A DNA stretch of 64,000 nt from an uncultured Clostridium sp. (GTDB taxonomy: Bacteria; Bacillota; Clostridia; Clostridiales; Clostridiaceae): the NCBI GenBank assembly GCA_937927335.1, contig CALBDU010000035.1, positions 1 through 64,000 on the forward strand. Reading direction: 5' to 3'. The position numbers and the translations under genes were made by a program. Of the stretch, positions 46,522 to 53,564 are shown piece by piece (within the stretch, counting starts at the first letter, position 1; each line of letters starts with the position of its first letter). The notes beneath the pieces are model-generated. The model searched no databases, had not been told where the DNA came from, and was given only the letters and a program-made list of their open reading frames with translations.

Positions 46522-47169
46522 TTAAGGACCTAATTGACCTCTAAGCACGAATTTAATATTTCCAGTTTCATCTGCATTAATTATCTTAACAGCATCTGTA
46601 GGAGATACTTCCAAAGTAACTGTCCCATAATCTTCAGCATTATTGTCTTTTGATTTTGTAGACTGAATTAAACTCTTGCCTACAGCTATTACTCTAATAT
46701 TTTCAAGAAGGATTGATGTCTGTCCATTTACTGTATAAATAACATCAACATAATCTTCAGGCTCAATGAGCTTTGATACTGCTTTCACATCTGAAACTCC
46801 AATTGACACAGCTCTATTTCCGCTTTGTATTTTTCTTGTTATTGTCTGATTTTCACTGTATTGATCAGTAAATCTTAAGGGTAAAAGCACTTCTCCTGAT
46901 TTAATATCCGTTACAGCATATTTCCCAACTACCTCCTCGAACTTTTTCAGTGCCTGAGGATGTACTGAACTACTGCTGACTTCCTTAAATTCCAACATAT
47001 CCTTTGACACAAGCTGATTCTTTTTTATATCTACTTTAGGAACAACAATAGTTATTATATTGTTTTGGCTTCGATATTTCTTTTCTAAATTAATAACATA
47101 TTGTCTAAATAAAACCGTTGTGATAATTGCCATAATTAGCGCAATTATTAAAATAAGTTTCGTTTTCAT
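46522..47169 (-). CDS. cpaB: Flp pilus assembly protein CpaB/RcpC
   Basis: One N-terminal transmembrane helix is followed by an extracytoplasmic SAF domain (VDIKKNQLVSKDMLEFKEV) and the RcpC/CpaB domain, which includes RAVSIGVSDVKAVSKLIEPEDYVDVIYTV. In diderm bacteria the family works with the secretin. No secretin gene is present here, as expected for a monoderm. At 215 residues it is a little shorter than many homologues. Confidence 0.9.
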   Translation of the reverse strand: MKTKLILIIALIMAIITTVLFRQYVINLEKKYRSQNNIITIVVPKVDIKKNQLVSKDMLEFKEVSSSSVHPQALKKFEEVVGKYAVTDIKSGEVLLPLRFTDQYSENQTITRKIQSGNRAVSIGVSDVKAVSKLIEPEDYVDVIYTVNGQTSILLENIRVIAVGKSLIQSTKSKDNNAEDYGTVTLEVSPTDAVKIINADETGNIKFVLRGQLGP

Positions 47170-47206
47170 TTAATCACCTGCCTTAATAATCTGTATTCAA
47201 AACCTG

Positions 47207-47605
47207 TTATTCAACTCTAAAAGTAGAACTAGCTGTAATTGTGTAGGGAGATGCTAATATTTTATTCATCCATGGAGTTATATATTTTATTTTATAAGAG
47301 AGTGTTACTTTTACCAAATCTCCAGATGTTCTAGTAGGCGTTGGTGTTGTTGCTATAGTTAAAGTGCTGGTGCTCGTATCAGAAACTGCAGCATTACCTC
47401 TTACGAAAGTGCTTATATCACTGTCAGTTCTGGTTGAATCTATGCTTGCATATCTTGCCGCCTGCTGGCTCATTGTAGTAAGAGCGTTTTTTGTATACAA
47501 TATTCTTCCAAAGTCAGTTATTCCGCATATAACATATAACAAAATTGGCAATATCAATGCAAATTCCAATGCAGCCTGTCCCTTTTCACTTTTCATATAA
47601 TCCAC
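47207..47605 (-). CDS. tadE: TadE-like minor pseudopilin
   Basis: The N-terminus EKGQAALEFALILPILLYVI is a class III prepilin signal: cleavage is expected after Gly, with Glu at +5 and Phe at +6, followed by a hydrophobic helix. The mature domain is short (about 110 residues), beta-rich and Thr/Ser-rich, with DFGRILYTKNALTTMSQQAARYA. It would be processed by the adjacent peptidase. Its start overlaps the end of the peptidase gene by 13 bp. Confidence 0.9.
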   Translation of the reverse strand: MDYMKSEKGQAALEFALILPILLYVICGITDFGRILYTKNALTTMSQQAARYASIDSTRTDSDISTFVRGNAAVSDTSTSTLTIATTPTPTRTSGDLVKVTLSYKIKYITPWMNKILASPYTITASSTFRVE

Positions 47606-48111
47606 GCCTCCTTAAACAGCAAACATATTAAAGCACCCATTACTATTGCTGTACCATAAGGGTATTTGTTAGAAAAAGTTGATGTCGAGAAGTTTAGCTT
47701 ATACTTAATACCTATAAAAAAATAAAACAACCAAGTAAATATTGTTTTAAAAAAATTTATGGTCTGTTTTCTATATAATATTATAATTAAAGCTATAATT
47801 CCGCCTGTGACTGCCATATATATAGCAGCATTTATTACAAAAATACTGCCCTTAAAAGCACCAATTATAGATAAGAGCTTAACATCTCCAGCACCTATAC
47901 CGCCTATATAGTATGGCAGAATGAGTATACCCAGCCCGGTTATAAATCCTAACAAGGACATTGCAAGCCCTCCAATCCCTCCGTACCATACATTTAAAAT
48001 AATTGCTGCCGCAAGAGAAGGAAAAATAACAATATTGTATATTTTTTGCTGCGTTAAATCAGTAAAAAAACAGATAATTAATACTGTGGATAATACTATG
48101 TCAAGTATCAT
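47593..48111 (-). CDS. cpaA: prepilin peptidase CpaA/TadV
   Basis: This A24-type aspartic prepilin peptidase should process the Flp pilin and TadE. It has about five or six membrane helices. The two catalytic aspartates lie in FFTDLTQQKIYN and GGIGAGDVKLLS. There is no N-terminal methylase domain, as usual for the Tad type. I chose the ATG at 48111, which has GGAGG upstream. The in-frame extension to 48147 has no comparable site. The protein is then about 172 residues. Confidence 0.92.
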   Translation of the reverse strand: MILDIVLSTVLIICFFTDLTQQKIYNIVIFPSLAAAIILNVWYGGIGGLAMSLLGFITGLGILILPYYIGGIGAGDVKLLSIIGAFKGSIFVINAAIYMAVTGGIIALIIILYRKQTINFFKTIFTWLFYFFIGIKYKLNFSTSTFSNKYPYGTAIVMGALICLLFKEAWII

Positions 48112-48164
48112 TGTTCCTCCGATTTCAAAGGCTTCGCAATACTGCAAAGCCTTTGTTTTAAGAA

Positions 48165-48329
48165 TTAAGTTAATTGATTGTTTACATTATTAAACATATT
48201 TTTTATTTTTGGTCCAAGAAGTGCCATTATTCCAATTGCACCAACTACAATTAATCCTAAAATCAAACCATATTCTACTATACCTTGTCCTTGTTCATCC
48301 TTCATGAACTTTTTAATACTGTTTAACAT
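48165..48329 (-). CDS. flp: Flp-type pilin (54 residues)
   Basis: This small protein begins MLNSIKKFMKDEQG and continues QGIVEYGLILGLIVVGAIG. Cleavage after the Gly gives Glu at +5 and Tyr at +6, the Flp motif, followed by a single hydrophobic helix. A short polar tail ends NNQLT. It has a strong ribosome site (AGGAGGAG) and lies just upstream of the prepilin peptidase. It is the only Flp pilin in the window and is presumably the main pilus subunit. Confidence 0.95.
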   Translation of the reverse strand: MLNSIKKFMKDEQGQGIVEYGLILGLIVVGAIGIMALLGPKIKNMFNNVNNQLT

Positions 48330-48382
48330 AAATATCTCCTCCTTTTAATTATTAAATGTATAGTTAATTTTTTATTAACATC

Positions 48383-48736
48383 TTAAATTACTCTATCTAG
48401 AAAGGCTACAACTTGTCCAACCATAATTTGAGAATTCTTAACCTTTCCATTTGGAAGTTCAACTACTGACCTTGCATTTTTAACCCATCTTCCAATTTTT
48501 TTAGGCTCAATACCTTCATCGATATGAATAATCCTATTATTCATATCCAAATATATCACATCTATGCTGTAGTTCATAAAAAATGTATGAATCGAACTGC
48601 AGGGAATGATGTGTAAAGCATTATTTACAGATAGTTCTTGTGTACACATTAAACCGATTAGTCTTTTGAAATAACTATCTGCTATTTCGACATTTTCTGA
48701 TATAATAGAATTATTTGATGTATTTATTAAAATCAT
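48383..48736 (-). CDS. DUF192 family protein
   Basis: This 117-residue protein has the DUF192 pattern FKRLIGLMC, HIIPCSSIHTFFMNYSIDVIYLD and VVELPNG. The family function is unknown. Small DUF192 genes are common beside pilus and secretion clusters. The ATG at 48736 follows the terminator of the cyclic-di-GMP riboswitch, so this is the first gene under its control. An in-frame upstream extension to 48802 would run through that terminator and is rejected. Confidence 0.82.
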   Translation of the reverse strand: MILINTSNNSIISENVEIADSYFKRLIGLMCTQELSVNNALHIIPCSSIHTFFMNYSIDVIYLDMNNRIIHIDEGIEPKKIGRWVKNARSVVELPNGKVKNSQIMVGQVVAFLDRVI

Positions 48737-48763
48737 GATATTATGTACCTTTCTTATTATAAC

Positions 48764-48789
48764 AAAAAAAACGCCACAATGTTGTAGCG
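48764..48789 (-). terminator. riboswitch terminator ahead of the Tad cluster
   Basis: On the minus strand, CGCTACAA-CA-TTGTGGCG (one G-T wobble) is followed by eight T residues. Part of the stem (48777-48785) is also perfectly complementary over 9 nt to 48804-48812 in the aptamer P3 helix. That gives a clear terminator/antiterminator switch. Confidence 0.88.
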
Positions 48790-48797
48790 GTCTAACT

Positions 48798-48885
48798 GTC
48801 ATAACAACATTGAGTAATATTGTCTTAGACTTATGACTTTGCGTCCTGAACTTTCGAGCAGTTTGCCTTTAAAGATGTTACTATT
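48798..48885 (-). promoter_or_regulatory. cyclic-di-GMP class I riboswitch controlling the Tad pilus operon
   Basis: On the minus strand the order is GGCAAACTG, a hairpin with a CGAAAG cap, CAGGACGCAAAG, then P3 closed by GTCATAA and TTATGAC with a TCTAAG...TATGA tetraloop receptor. These are the conserved parts of the GEMM-I aptamer. Inside P3, ACAATATT pairs with AATGTTGT, and the latter strand is also the antiterminator. Ligand-stabilised P3 should therefore free the terminator, which predicts an OFF switch. The direction of control is inferred. Confidence 0.9.
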
Positions 48886-48912
48886 ACAATTTTTAATAGT
48901 TTATTAATTTTA

Positions 48913-48940
48913 TTTTAACAAAATATAAATATTAGTCAAG
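48913..48940 (-). promoter_or_regulatory. promoter of the Tad pilus operon
   Basis: On the minus strand TTGACT (48935-48940) is followed after 16 nt by TAAAAT (48913-48918). This places the start about 20 bp upstream of the riboswitch core. It is the best promoter match between the DUF711 gene terminator and the Tad cluster. Confidence 0.6.
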
Positions 48941-49129
48941 CTTTTTTCTAAAATATTACATAATTCCAATAAATTTTTCAATAATTTAAAACTCACATTT
49001 AATTTTACTAATTATTAGGTTAAAAGCTCGGTAGTATATAAATGTAACCTTGTATAACTTACTTCAAGTATAACTTTGAGCAGCTATTTACCATAATATA
49101 CTCATTTTAACTCTTAATGTCAATATACT
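48941..49129. other. AT-rich intergenic region upstream of the Tad promoter
   Basis: No gene or known RNA motif was recognised. The region carries the upstream part of the Tad promoter and ends at the hairpin following the DUF711 gene. Confidence 0.5.
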
Positions 49130-49171
49130 TATAGCCGGTTAAAATGCTATACTACATTTCAACCGGCTATA
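49130..49171 (-). terminator. hairpin after the DUF711 gene
   Basis: A 17-bp nearly perfect stem (TATAGCCGGTTGAAATG and complement, one mismatch) has an 8-nt loop. It lies 18 bp beyond the DUF711 stop. The T run after it is poor, so it may terminate transcription weakly or protect the 3' end of the mRNA. Confidence 0.65.
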
Positions 49172-49188
49172 TAATGGTAGGAATCTTT

Positions 49189-50547
49189 TTAATTTTTAAA
49201 GCTGTGTATAGGAGCCGGTATGCTGCCACCCCTGTTTATAAAGTCAAAGCTTGAAAATTTACTAACAGGCATTATAGGTGCCTCGCCAAAGAGTCCACCA
49301 AACACTACCTTTTCTCCTACACCTTTACCATATGCAGGTATCAGCCTAACTGCAGTGGTCTTGTTATTTATAACCCCTATCGCCGCCTCATCAGCTATTA
49401 TAGCGGCTATGGTGGATTCAGGTGTATCTCCCGGAATTGCAATCATGTCAAGCCCAACGGAACATACACAGGTCATAGCCTCCAGCTTCTCAAGATTCAG
49501 AGCGCCAACCTCTACAGCATGAATCATGCCTTCATCCTCACTGACAGGAATGAAAGCTCCGCTTAGTCCACCCACATTTGAGGATGCCATAATGCCTCCC
49601 TTTTTAACTGCATCGTTAAGCATTGCCAGGGCAGCAGTAGTTCCATGACAGCCACATACCTCCAAACCCATTTCCTCCAGAATTCTTGCAACGCTGTCTC
49701 CCACAGCTGGAGTAGGTGCCAGTGACAAATCCACTATGCCAAAGGGAACTCCAAGACGTTTTGCAGCCTCCTGAGCTACCAGTTCTCCTGTCCTTGTGAT
49801 TTTGAAGGCTGTTTTCTTAATAGTTTCAGCTACCACATTAAAGCTTTGTCCTCTAACATTTTCCAGAGCAGACTTAACAACTCCCGGTCCGCTTACTCCT
49901 ACATTTATTATACAGTCTGCTTCACCTACACCATGGAAGGCACCAGCCATAAAAGGATTATCCTCCACAGCATTTGCAAATATCACCAGCTTACCGCAGC
50001 CAAAGCTTCCTATATCTCTGGTTAAGTAAGCAGTCTCCTTAACTATCCTTCCCATATGAGCTACTGCATCCATATTGATGCCTACCTTGGAGTTTCCAAT
50101 ATTAACAGAGGAACATACTATATCAGTTACAGCCATTGCCTCTGGTATGGAATCAATGAGAATCCTGTCACCCTTGGTATAGCCTTTATGTACCAATGCT
50201 GAAAAGCCTCCTATAAGATTAACACCTACAGCCTTGGCAGCCTTGTCCAACACTTTCGCGTACTCCACATAGCTTGTATCAGTGCTGCTTTGGGCTACTA
50301 TGGATATTGGGGTTACTGATATCCTCTTATTTATAATTGGTATTCCATATTCACTTTCAATCTGCTGGCCAACCTTCACAAGATTTTCAGCTCTTTTCGT
50401 TATTTTATCATAGATTTTTTCTCTTGATCTGTTTCCGTCCGTATCTCCGCAATCCAGCAGTGATATTCCCATGGTTATGGTTCTTATATCAAGGTTTTCC
50501 TTTTCTATCATATTAATAGTTTCTAGTATATTTCTTGTATCTATCAT
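49189..50547 (-). CDS. UPF0210/DUF711 family protein
   Basis: This protein of about 452 residues belongs to the conserved DUF711 family, whose fold is related to pyruvate formate-lyase. Its biochemical role is not established to my knowledge. Gly-rich conserved segments include VNLIGGFSALVHKG, GCHGTTAALAML and SSNVGGLSGAFIPVSEDEGM. I chose the ATG at 50547 with AGGAG nine bases upstream. It follows the ACT-domain gene and shares the glycine riboswitch leader, which suggests a link to amino-acid metabolism. Confidence 0.9.
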   Translation of the reverse strand: MIDTRNILETINMIEKENLDIRTITMGISLLDCGDTDGNRSREKIYDKITKRAENLVKVGQQIESEYGIPIINKRISVTPISIVAQSSTDTSYVEYAKVLDKAAKAVGVNLIGGFSALVHKGYTKGDRILIDSIPEAMAVTDIVCSSVNIGNSKVGINMDAVAHMGRIVKETAYLTRDIGSFGCGKLVIFANAVEDNPFMAGAFHGVGEADCIINVGVSGPGVVKSALENVRGQSFNVVAETIKKTAFKITRTGELVAQEAAKRLGVPFGIVDLSLAPTPAVGDSVARILEEMGLEVCGCHGTTAALAMLNDAVKKGGIMASSNVGGLSGAFIPVSEDEGMIHAVEVGALNLEKLEAMTCVCSVGLDMIAIPGDTPESTIAAIIADEAAIGVINNKTTAVRLIPAYGKGVGEKVVFGGLFGEAPIMPVSKFSSFDFINRGGSIPAPIHSFKN

Positions 50548-50565
50548 ATCTTCAACTCCTCGCAC

Positions 50566-50835
50566 CTATATTTCATGCATACATTTAAAAATATCTTCGT
50601 GTTGTATTCTTATATTAACGTTTAGTTCTTCCCCTTTTTTAACAAGCTTGCCCTTCAATTCCTCAAAGCCTGTTTTCATTGCAGATAAATCCACCAGCAT
50701 TATCATAGTGAAATACTCCTGCATAATAGTTTGGTTGATATCCAGAATGTTGATATCATTTTCTGCCAGTACGGAGGTCACCCCGTATATTATTCCCTTC
50801 TTGTCCTTTCCGATTACAGTAATTACAGCCTTCAT
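50566..50835 (-). CDS. UPF0237 ACT-domain protein
   Basis: This 89-residue single ACT-domain protein begins MKAVITVIGKDKKGIIYGV, with ENDINILDINQTIM in the typical ligand-binding strand and turn. ACT domains bind amino acids and usually act as dimers. I chose the ATG at 50835 because GGAGGAGA precedes it and 89 residues is the family length. An in-frame reading further upstream runs through the riboswitch and is rejected. It is paired with the DUF711 gene 18 bp downstream. Confidence 0.92.
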   Translation of the reverse strand: MKAVITVIGKDKKGIIYGVTSVLAENDINILDINQTIMQEYFTMIMLVDLSAMKTGFEELKGKLVKKGEELNVNIRIQHEDIFKCMHEI

Positions 50836-50887
50836 TTTTATCTCCTCCCAAATTAGTTTTAATAATTTTGAAAGTCTGGATGGAAAC

Positions 50888-50914
50888 AAAAAGAGCCTAA
50901 ATAAATTTAGACTC
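50888..50914 (-). terminator. expression-platform terminator of the glycine riboswitch
   Basis: On the minus strand GAGTCTAAAT-TT-ATTTAGGCTC forms a 10-bp stem followed by five T residues, about 35 nt after the aptamer and upstream of the ACT gene. AGAGTC at its 5' side can also pair with GACTCT at the 5' side of the aptamer P1 helix. This suggests mutually exclusive structures. Confidence 0.82.
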
Positions 50915-50948
50915 TGCAAATCAATGAAATGGATGTTCCAATTCATAA

Positions 50949-51033
50949 ATCTCTGTCCTTTTACCTGAGAGCTTCGCCAAATAAATTTGGTTTTCCCCTT
51001 CGGTGCCCTTTCGGGTCTCTCCAGAGTCTCGTC
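50949..51033 (-). promoter_or_regulatory. gcvT motif: glycine riboswitch (single visible aptamer)
   Basis: On the minus strand CTCTGGAGAGACC, GGGCACCGAAGGGG, GCTCTCAGGTAAAAGGACAGAG appear in order, matching the core of glycine riboswitch aptamers. Only one aptamer is evident, although bases further upstream may form a partial second domain. It is followed by a terminator and the ACT-domain and DUF711 genes. Glycine binding is family knowledge, and the direction of control here is not certain. Confidence 0.93.
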
Positions 51034-51135
51034 CAATAACGGTCTAACAAGTATTCCGCTATTTTCACCCGACTATATAAAATTATTATGTTTTTAATAA
51101 TAACATAATAAAATTTTAAAAACAAGCAAAAATTA

Positions 51136-51354
51136 CTATATTAATATTTCCACATTTACTGCATCATAGCCAGCTTCTTCTACTGCATATTTAAGATCAT
51201 TATCCTTAACATCGTCGGTGGAATCAAACACAGCAGTTTTTGTGTCAAGATCCACAACCACATCTGTCACTCCGTCAATCTCCTCCAAAGCCTTTTTTAC
51301 CCTTGCTGCACAATGGCTGCAGCTCATTCCGTCTATTATCATTCTTTTTTTCAT
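51136..51354 (-). CDS. CopZ-like heavy-metal-associated domain protein
   Basis: This 72-residue protein has the HMA fold. GMSCSHC gives the metal-binding Cys-x2-Cys near residues 12-15, and ALEEIDGVTDVVVDL and VEEAGYDA follow as the standard later elements. Such proteins carry Cu(I) between transporters and regulators. No copper ATPase is adjacent. The gene is divergent from the cation diffusion facilitator at 51595 and has AGGAGG upstream of its start. Confidence 0.9.
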   Translation of the reverse strand: MKKRMIIDGMSCSHCAARVKKALEEIDGVTDVVVDLDTKTAVFDSTDDVKDNDLKYAVEEAGYDAVNVEILI

Positions 51355-51459
51355 AGCTTAACCTCCTTTGTAAAAGTCCATATAATACATTATATCACTT
51401 TTTACCAGTATTAAGCCATATACTAATAATGTAATTCATGTTTAAATGTTTATCATTTT

Positions 51460-51552
51460 CAATTGATAATAACTACCATTCTTGTTCAGCTCATGCATCT
51501 TGATATTATCAAGCTTTAGTTCTATAATAATAGTATCATAAATTATCAATTG
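51460..51552. repeat. inverted repeat in the CopZ/CDF divergent region
   Basis: CAATTGATAAT (51460-51470) is repeated in perfect inversion as ATTATCAATTG (51542-51552), about 70 bp apart. Each arm contains a GATAAT-type half-site as seen in metal-responsive operators. The pair flanks the promoter area of the CDF gene. Regulator binding is inferred. Confidence 0.45.
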
Positions 51553-51594
51553 AACATATACTATATAGAATTACAATTTAAGGAGATCTTAATA

Positions 51595-52449
51595 ATGAAT
51601 AAAGTCAATGCTGCACTGCTTTCCATAATATCCAACACTACACTTATAATTTTTAAGCTTATTGCTGGATTAATGATAGGCTCCATAAGCGTCCTCTCTG
51701 AGGCAATTCACTCCTCTATGGATCTTTTGGCAAGCATTATAGCTTATTTTTCAATAAAAAAAGCCTCAGAGGCTGAAGATGAAGAACATCCCTTCGGACA
51801 TGGAAAATTTGAGAATGTTTCAGGGCTTATTGAAGCACTGCTTATATTATTTGCAGCAGGTATTATAATATTTGAAGCAGTTAAAAGAATAGTTTTTGGC
51901 GGAAGTATAGATGCCGTAGGCCCAGGCCTCCTTGTGATGGCAATTTCTGCAGCTGTTAATCTTTTCATTTCCCTTGCTCTTTTAAAGATATCAAGGGAAA
52001 CAAAGTCCATTGCCCTGGAAACGGATGCAATGCATCTTTTAACAGATGTATTCACTGCCCTGGGAGTTTTTGCAGGTCTACTTGTGGTTAAGCTCACCGG
52101 GCTCACCATCTTCGACCCTATATTCGCCATTGTTGTGGCCATTATGATAATCAAAACCTCCATTGAGCTAGTGTTGAAATCTACAAGAGACCTGGTAGAC
52201 AGCAGCCTGAACAGTGAAGATGTGGATAAAATTAAGGATATTGTATTAAGTCATCAGGAGGTGCAAGGCTGCCATAGGCTGAGAACAAGAAGATGCGGAC
52301 ATACTGAAGAAATTGATGTCCATGTGGACATGGTAGAGGATTATTCCTTGATCCAGGCCCATGATGTTTGCAATGAAATCGAATATGAAATAAAGCAGGT
52401 ATATCCAAAATCCTATGTACTTATTCACGCAGAACCTGTAAAGAAATAA
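51595..52449 (+). CDS. cation diffusion facilitator transporter
   Basis: This divalent-metal/proton antiporter of about 284 residues has six membrane helices followed by a C-terminal cytoplasmic domain. Metal-site residues appear in SEAIHSSMDLLAS and LETDAMHLLTDVF, and HPFGHGKFENVSGLIEA is the CDF loop signature. I chose the ATG at 51595 with AAGGAG upstream, which gives the usual CDF length. The metal (Zn, Fe, Mn or other) cannot be assigned from the motifs alone. Confidence 0.93.
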   Translation: MNKVNAALLSIISNTTLIIFKLIAGLMIGSISVLSEAIHSSMDLLASIIAYFSIKKASEAEDEEHPFGHGKFENVSGLIEALLILFAAGIIIFEAVKRIVFGGSIDAVGPGLLVMAISAAVNLFISLALLKISRETKSIALETDAMHLLTDVFTALGVFAGLLVVKLTGLTIFDPIFAIVVAIMIIKTSIELVLKSTRDLVDSSLNSEDVDKIKDIVLSHQEVQGCHRLRTRRCGHTEEIDVHVDMVEDYSLIQAHDVCNEIEYEIKQVYPKSYVLIHAEPVKK

Positions 52450-52475
52450 GGTGTCCAATATGGGCACCTTATCTT
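52448..52475 (+). terminator. terminator of the CDF gene
   Basis: AAGGTGTCC and GGGCACCTT form a 9-bp stem (one wobble) that overlaps the last bases of the CDF gene and is followed by ATCTTT. The T run is short. It also lies 5 bp from the end of the convergent mnmA gene, so it may act in both directions. Confidence 0.6.
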
Positions 52476-53551
52476 TACAGCACTTCTTCTATAATTCCGC
52501 CGCCAACCAGCAAATCCTCCTGGTAAAACACCACAGACTGGCCTTTGGTTATGGCTCTTTGCTTTTCCTTAAACACTACCTTCACCTTGTCATTTTCCAG
52601 TGGATATATAACTGCCGGAGAAGCCTTGGCTGAATATCTGATTTTTACCTTCACCTCCATTGGCTTATCCAGTTTGTCAAAGGGGATAAAGTTCACGGTG
52701 CCAGCTTTAAGCTCTGTTTTGAATATATCCTCTTCTCCTCCCAGCACCACTTCATTCCTCAATTGATTTATGTCAGTAACAAATCTTGGCACACCAAGGG
52801 CTATTCCAAGTCCCTTCCGTTGCCCAATGGTATAATAAACAATACCTTTATGCCTGCCCAGTATGTTGCCTTGCTTATCCACGAAATTACCCGGTTCAAC
52901 CTTTTCAGGAACTTCTCTTTTAATATAAGCTCCATGGTCATTATCTGGAATAAAGCATATTTCCTCGCTGTCTCTTTTATTATGAACCTCCAGGCCTATT
53001 TCCTTTGCAATTTCCCTTATATGTTCCTTGGTGTAGGCACCGCATGGCATAAGAGTATGAGCCAGCTGATACTGGGTAAGGTTGTACAGTGCATAGGTCT
53101 GGTCCTTTTTATCATCTTTGGACCTTCTTAGCAGATAACGTCCATCCTTTTCCTCAATGATGGCGTAATGTCCTGTGGCAACGTAATCTGCCCCAAGGGC
53201 CTGAGCCTTTTTCAAGAGCTCATCAAATTTTATGTATTTGTTGCAGGCTACACATGGATTTGGGGTGCGTCCTTCAACATACTCATCTATGAAATAATCT
53301 ATAACCTTTTCTCTGAAAATTTCCTTGAAATTCAATACGTAAAAAGGTATTCCAAGCTTCAGGGCAACCCTTCTGGCATCCTCCACTGCACTTAGAGAAC
53401 AACAGCTGCCTTCCCTTTCCTCGTATTCCTCATCATTTGGCCATACCTGCATGGTTACACCAATCACATCATAGCCCTGCTCCTTTAAAAGATGGGCGGT
53501 TACTGAACTGTCCACTCCTCCGCTCATGCCTACTACTACTTTTTTATTCAT
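52475..53551 (-). CDS. mnmA: tRNA-specific 2-thiouridylase MnmA
   Basis: It adds sulfur to U34 of Lys, Glu and Gln tRNAs. The PP-loop GMSGGVDSSVTAHLL activates the tRNA. The catalytic cysteines lie in TPNPCVACN and SEEICFIPD. The C-terminal beta-barrel domain includes KIRYSAKASPA and FKEKQRAITKGQSVVFY. At 358 residues it has the usual length. It is 13 bp downstream of the cysteine desulfurase gene, its likely sulfur donor. Confidence 0.96.
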   Translation of the reverse strand: MNKKVVVGMSGGVDSSVTAHLLKEQGYDVIGVTMQVWPNDEEYEEREGSCCSLSAVEDARRVALKLGIPFYVLNFKEIFREKVIDYFIDEYVEGRTPNPCVACNKYIKFDELLKKAQALGADYVATGHYAIIEEKDGRYLLRRSKDDKKDQTYALYNLTQYQLAHTLMPCGAYTKEHIREIAKEIGLEVHNKRDSEEICFIPDNDHGAYIKREVPEKVEPGNFVDKQGNILGRHKGIVYYTIGQRKGLGIALGVPRFVTDINQLRNEVVLGGEEDIFKTELKAGTVNFIPFDKLDKPMEVKVKIRYSAKASPAVIYPLENDKVKVVFKEKQRAITKGQSVVFYQEDLLVGGGIIEEVL

Positions 53552-53564
53552 CCTATCACCTTTT

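Noticed and set aside
48737..48802. An open frame extending the DUF192 protein into the riboswitch
   Set aside because: It crosses the terminator and antiterminator segments and has no ribosome site. The ATG at 48736 fits the family start.
50836..51036. An open frame extending the ACT-domain protein upstream by 67 residues
   Set aside because: It runs through the glycine riboswitch and its terminator. A strong ribosome site supports the start at 50835, and the resulting 89 residues is the usual family length.
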